DNA of 55,692 nucleotides from a virus. The notes beneath the pieces were generated by a model. The model saw only the letters and a list, made by a program, of their open reading frames with translations, was not told the DNA's origin and did not search any database. The number at the start of each line of letters is the position of its first letter. Position 1 is the first letter of the stretch. The stretch is taken from positions 1-55,692 of IMG/VR virus record IMGVR_UViG_3300035701_000039. One strand, given 5' to 3'. This document shows, one piece after another, positions 55,424 through 55,692 of the stretch. Position numbers and translations under genes: made by a program.

Positions 55424-55692
55424 GTGAACGAAAAGGGAATGAGATAAGACAGAAGAAGAAACAGATCGTAGAAGCGGTCAAGAAGGCCATCGACTCGATC
55501 ATAGCGAAGGTTGACGCGAAGGAATCCCTCAGGGATGAGGACCTTAGGTTCTTAAAGACCGCGATGAAGGAATGGCCGGCCCTAGAAGAAAGTCTAGCAG
55601 AGTCTAAGGAAGAGATCGGTCTTCCGGAAGGACGTCTAAAGGAATTCATCGAGAGGTTGCTTCAACTTCAAGACATAGGATCCTTAGACGAG
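55414..55692 (+). CDS. N-terminal part of the junction-spanning hypothetical protein
   Basis: 93 codons to the window end with no stop; continues at base 33 of the window and ends at 155 (full product about 133 residues). Lys/Glu-rich helices (KKKQIVEAVKKAIDS, EEIGLPEGRLKEFIERLL). The C-terminal part has the CLTC pair. Its ATG overlaps the membrane gene by 10 nt. A helical plus metal-binding layout with no recognised family. Confidence 0.7.
   Translation, partial: MPMSERKGNEIRQKKKQIVEAVKKAIDSIIAKVDAKESLRDEDLRFLKTAMKEWPALEESLAESKEEIGLPEGRLKEFIERLLQLQDIGSLDE

Overview
The window is the complete genome of a tailed virus (Caudoviricetes-like, HK97 fold) that almost certainly infects an archaeon. 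The last 32 bases (55661-55692) repeat the first 32 exactly, and an open reading frame runs through that junction. The molecule is therefore circular, about 55,660 bp, opened at an arbitrary point. Archaeal signs are the family B DNA polymerase, a RadA-type recombinase with a helix-hairpin-helix domain, an XPF/ERCC4 nuclease, a type IV uracil-DNA glycosylase, a Topo VI A-like protein, TATA boxes about 25 nt upstream of leaderless genes, and winged-helix, RHH and SANT-like regulators. TTG and GTG starts and 1-8 nt overlaps are very common. I cannot name the host lineage.

Layout. (1) 55.4-10.2 kb, crossing the junction: small zinc-binding proteins, a DUF6899-like protein with an apparent ACG start, an approximately 770-bp non-coding region full of TATA boxes and GTATG words, an HExxH protein, a Mini-A-like topoisomerase, a SAM methyltransferase, and a nucleotide module (UDG, dNMP kinase, ThyA-family enzyme with the dCMP-type Asp177, dUTPase-like protein). 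(2) 10.2-28.4 kb, packaging and head: TerL, a tiny autonomous transcription unit, a trypsin-like protease, portal, surface or fibre-like proteins, a MuF-like domain, a set of DNA-end enzymes, a minus-strand homing-nuclease island, prohead protease, scaffold and major capsid protein. (3) 28.4-40.4 kb, neck and tail: connectors, tube, tail-assembly chaperones with a -1 frameshift site, a very short tape measure, an HNH gene, fibre and hub. (4) 40.4-55.7 kb, early genes: many microproteins, a C5 cytosine methyltransferase, a phosphoesterase, RadA, XPF nuclease, SSB-like protein, PolB and Nmad1/DUF4406-like nucleotide proteins.

The most unusual feature is in the head module. An ATP-dependent DNA ligase is fused to a zinc metallopeptidase. 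It overlaps a second metallopeptidase with the same GG-x-W-(I/V)-T-(I/V)-x-G-x-H signature, then a protein with an ASCH-like part and a LigD-type 3'-phosphoesterase-like part. The prohead protease that follows carries a nucleotidyltransferase-like domain. Ligase, 3'-end processing and nucleotidyl transfer therefore lie among capsid genes, as if a LigD-like end-repair kit were made with, and perhaps packaged in, the virion. The other main themes are a probable cytosine-modification pathway and repeated colonisation by homing endonucleases (three HNH genes, one nested inside a Vsr/DUF559-like nuclease gene, and a 22-residue LAGLIDADG remnant).
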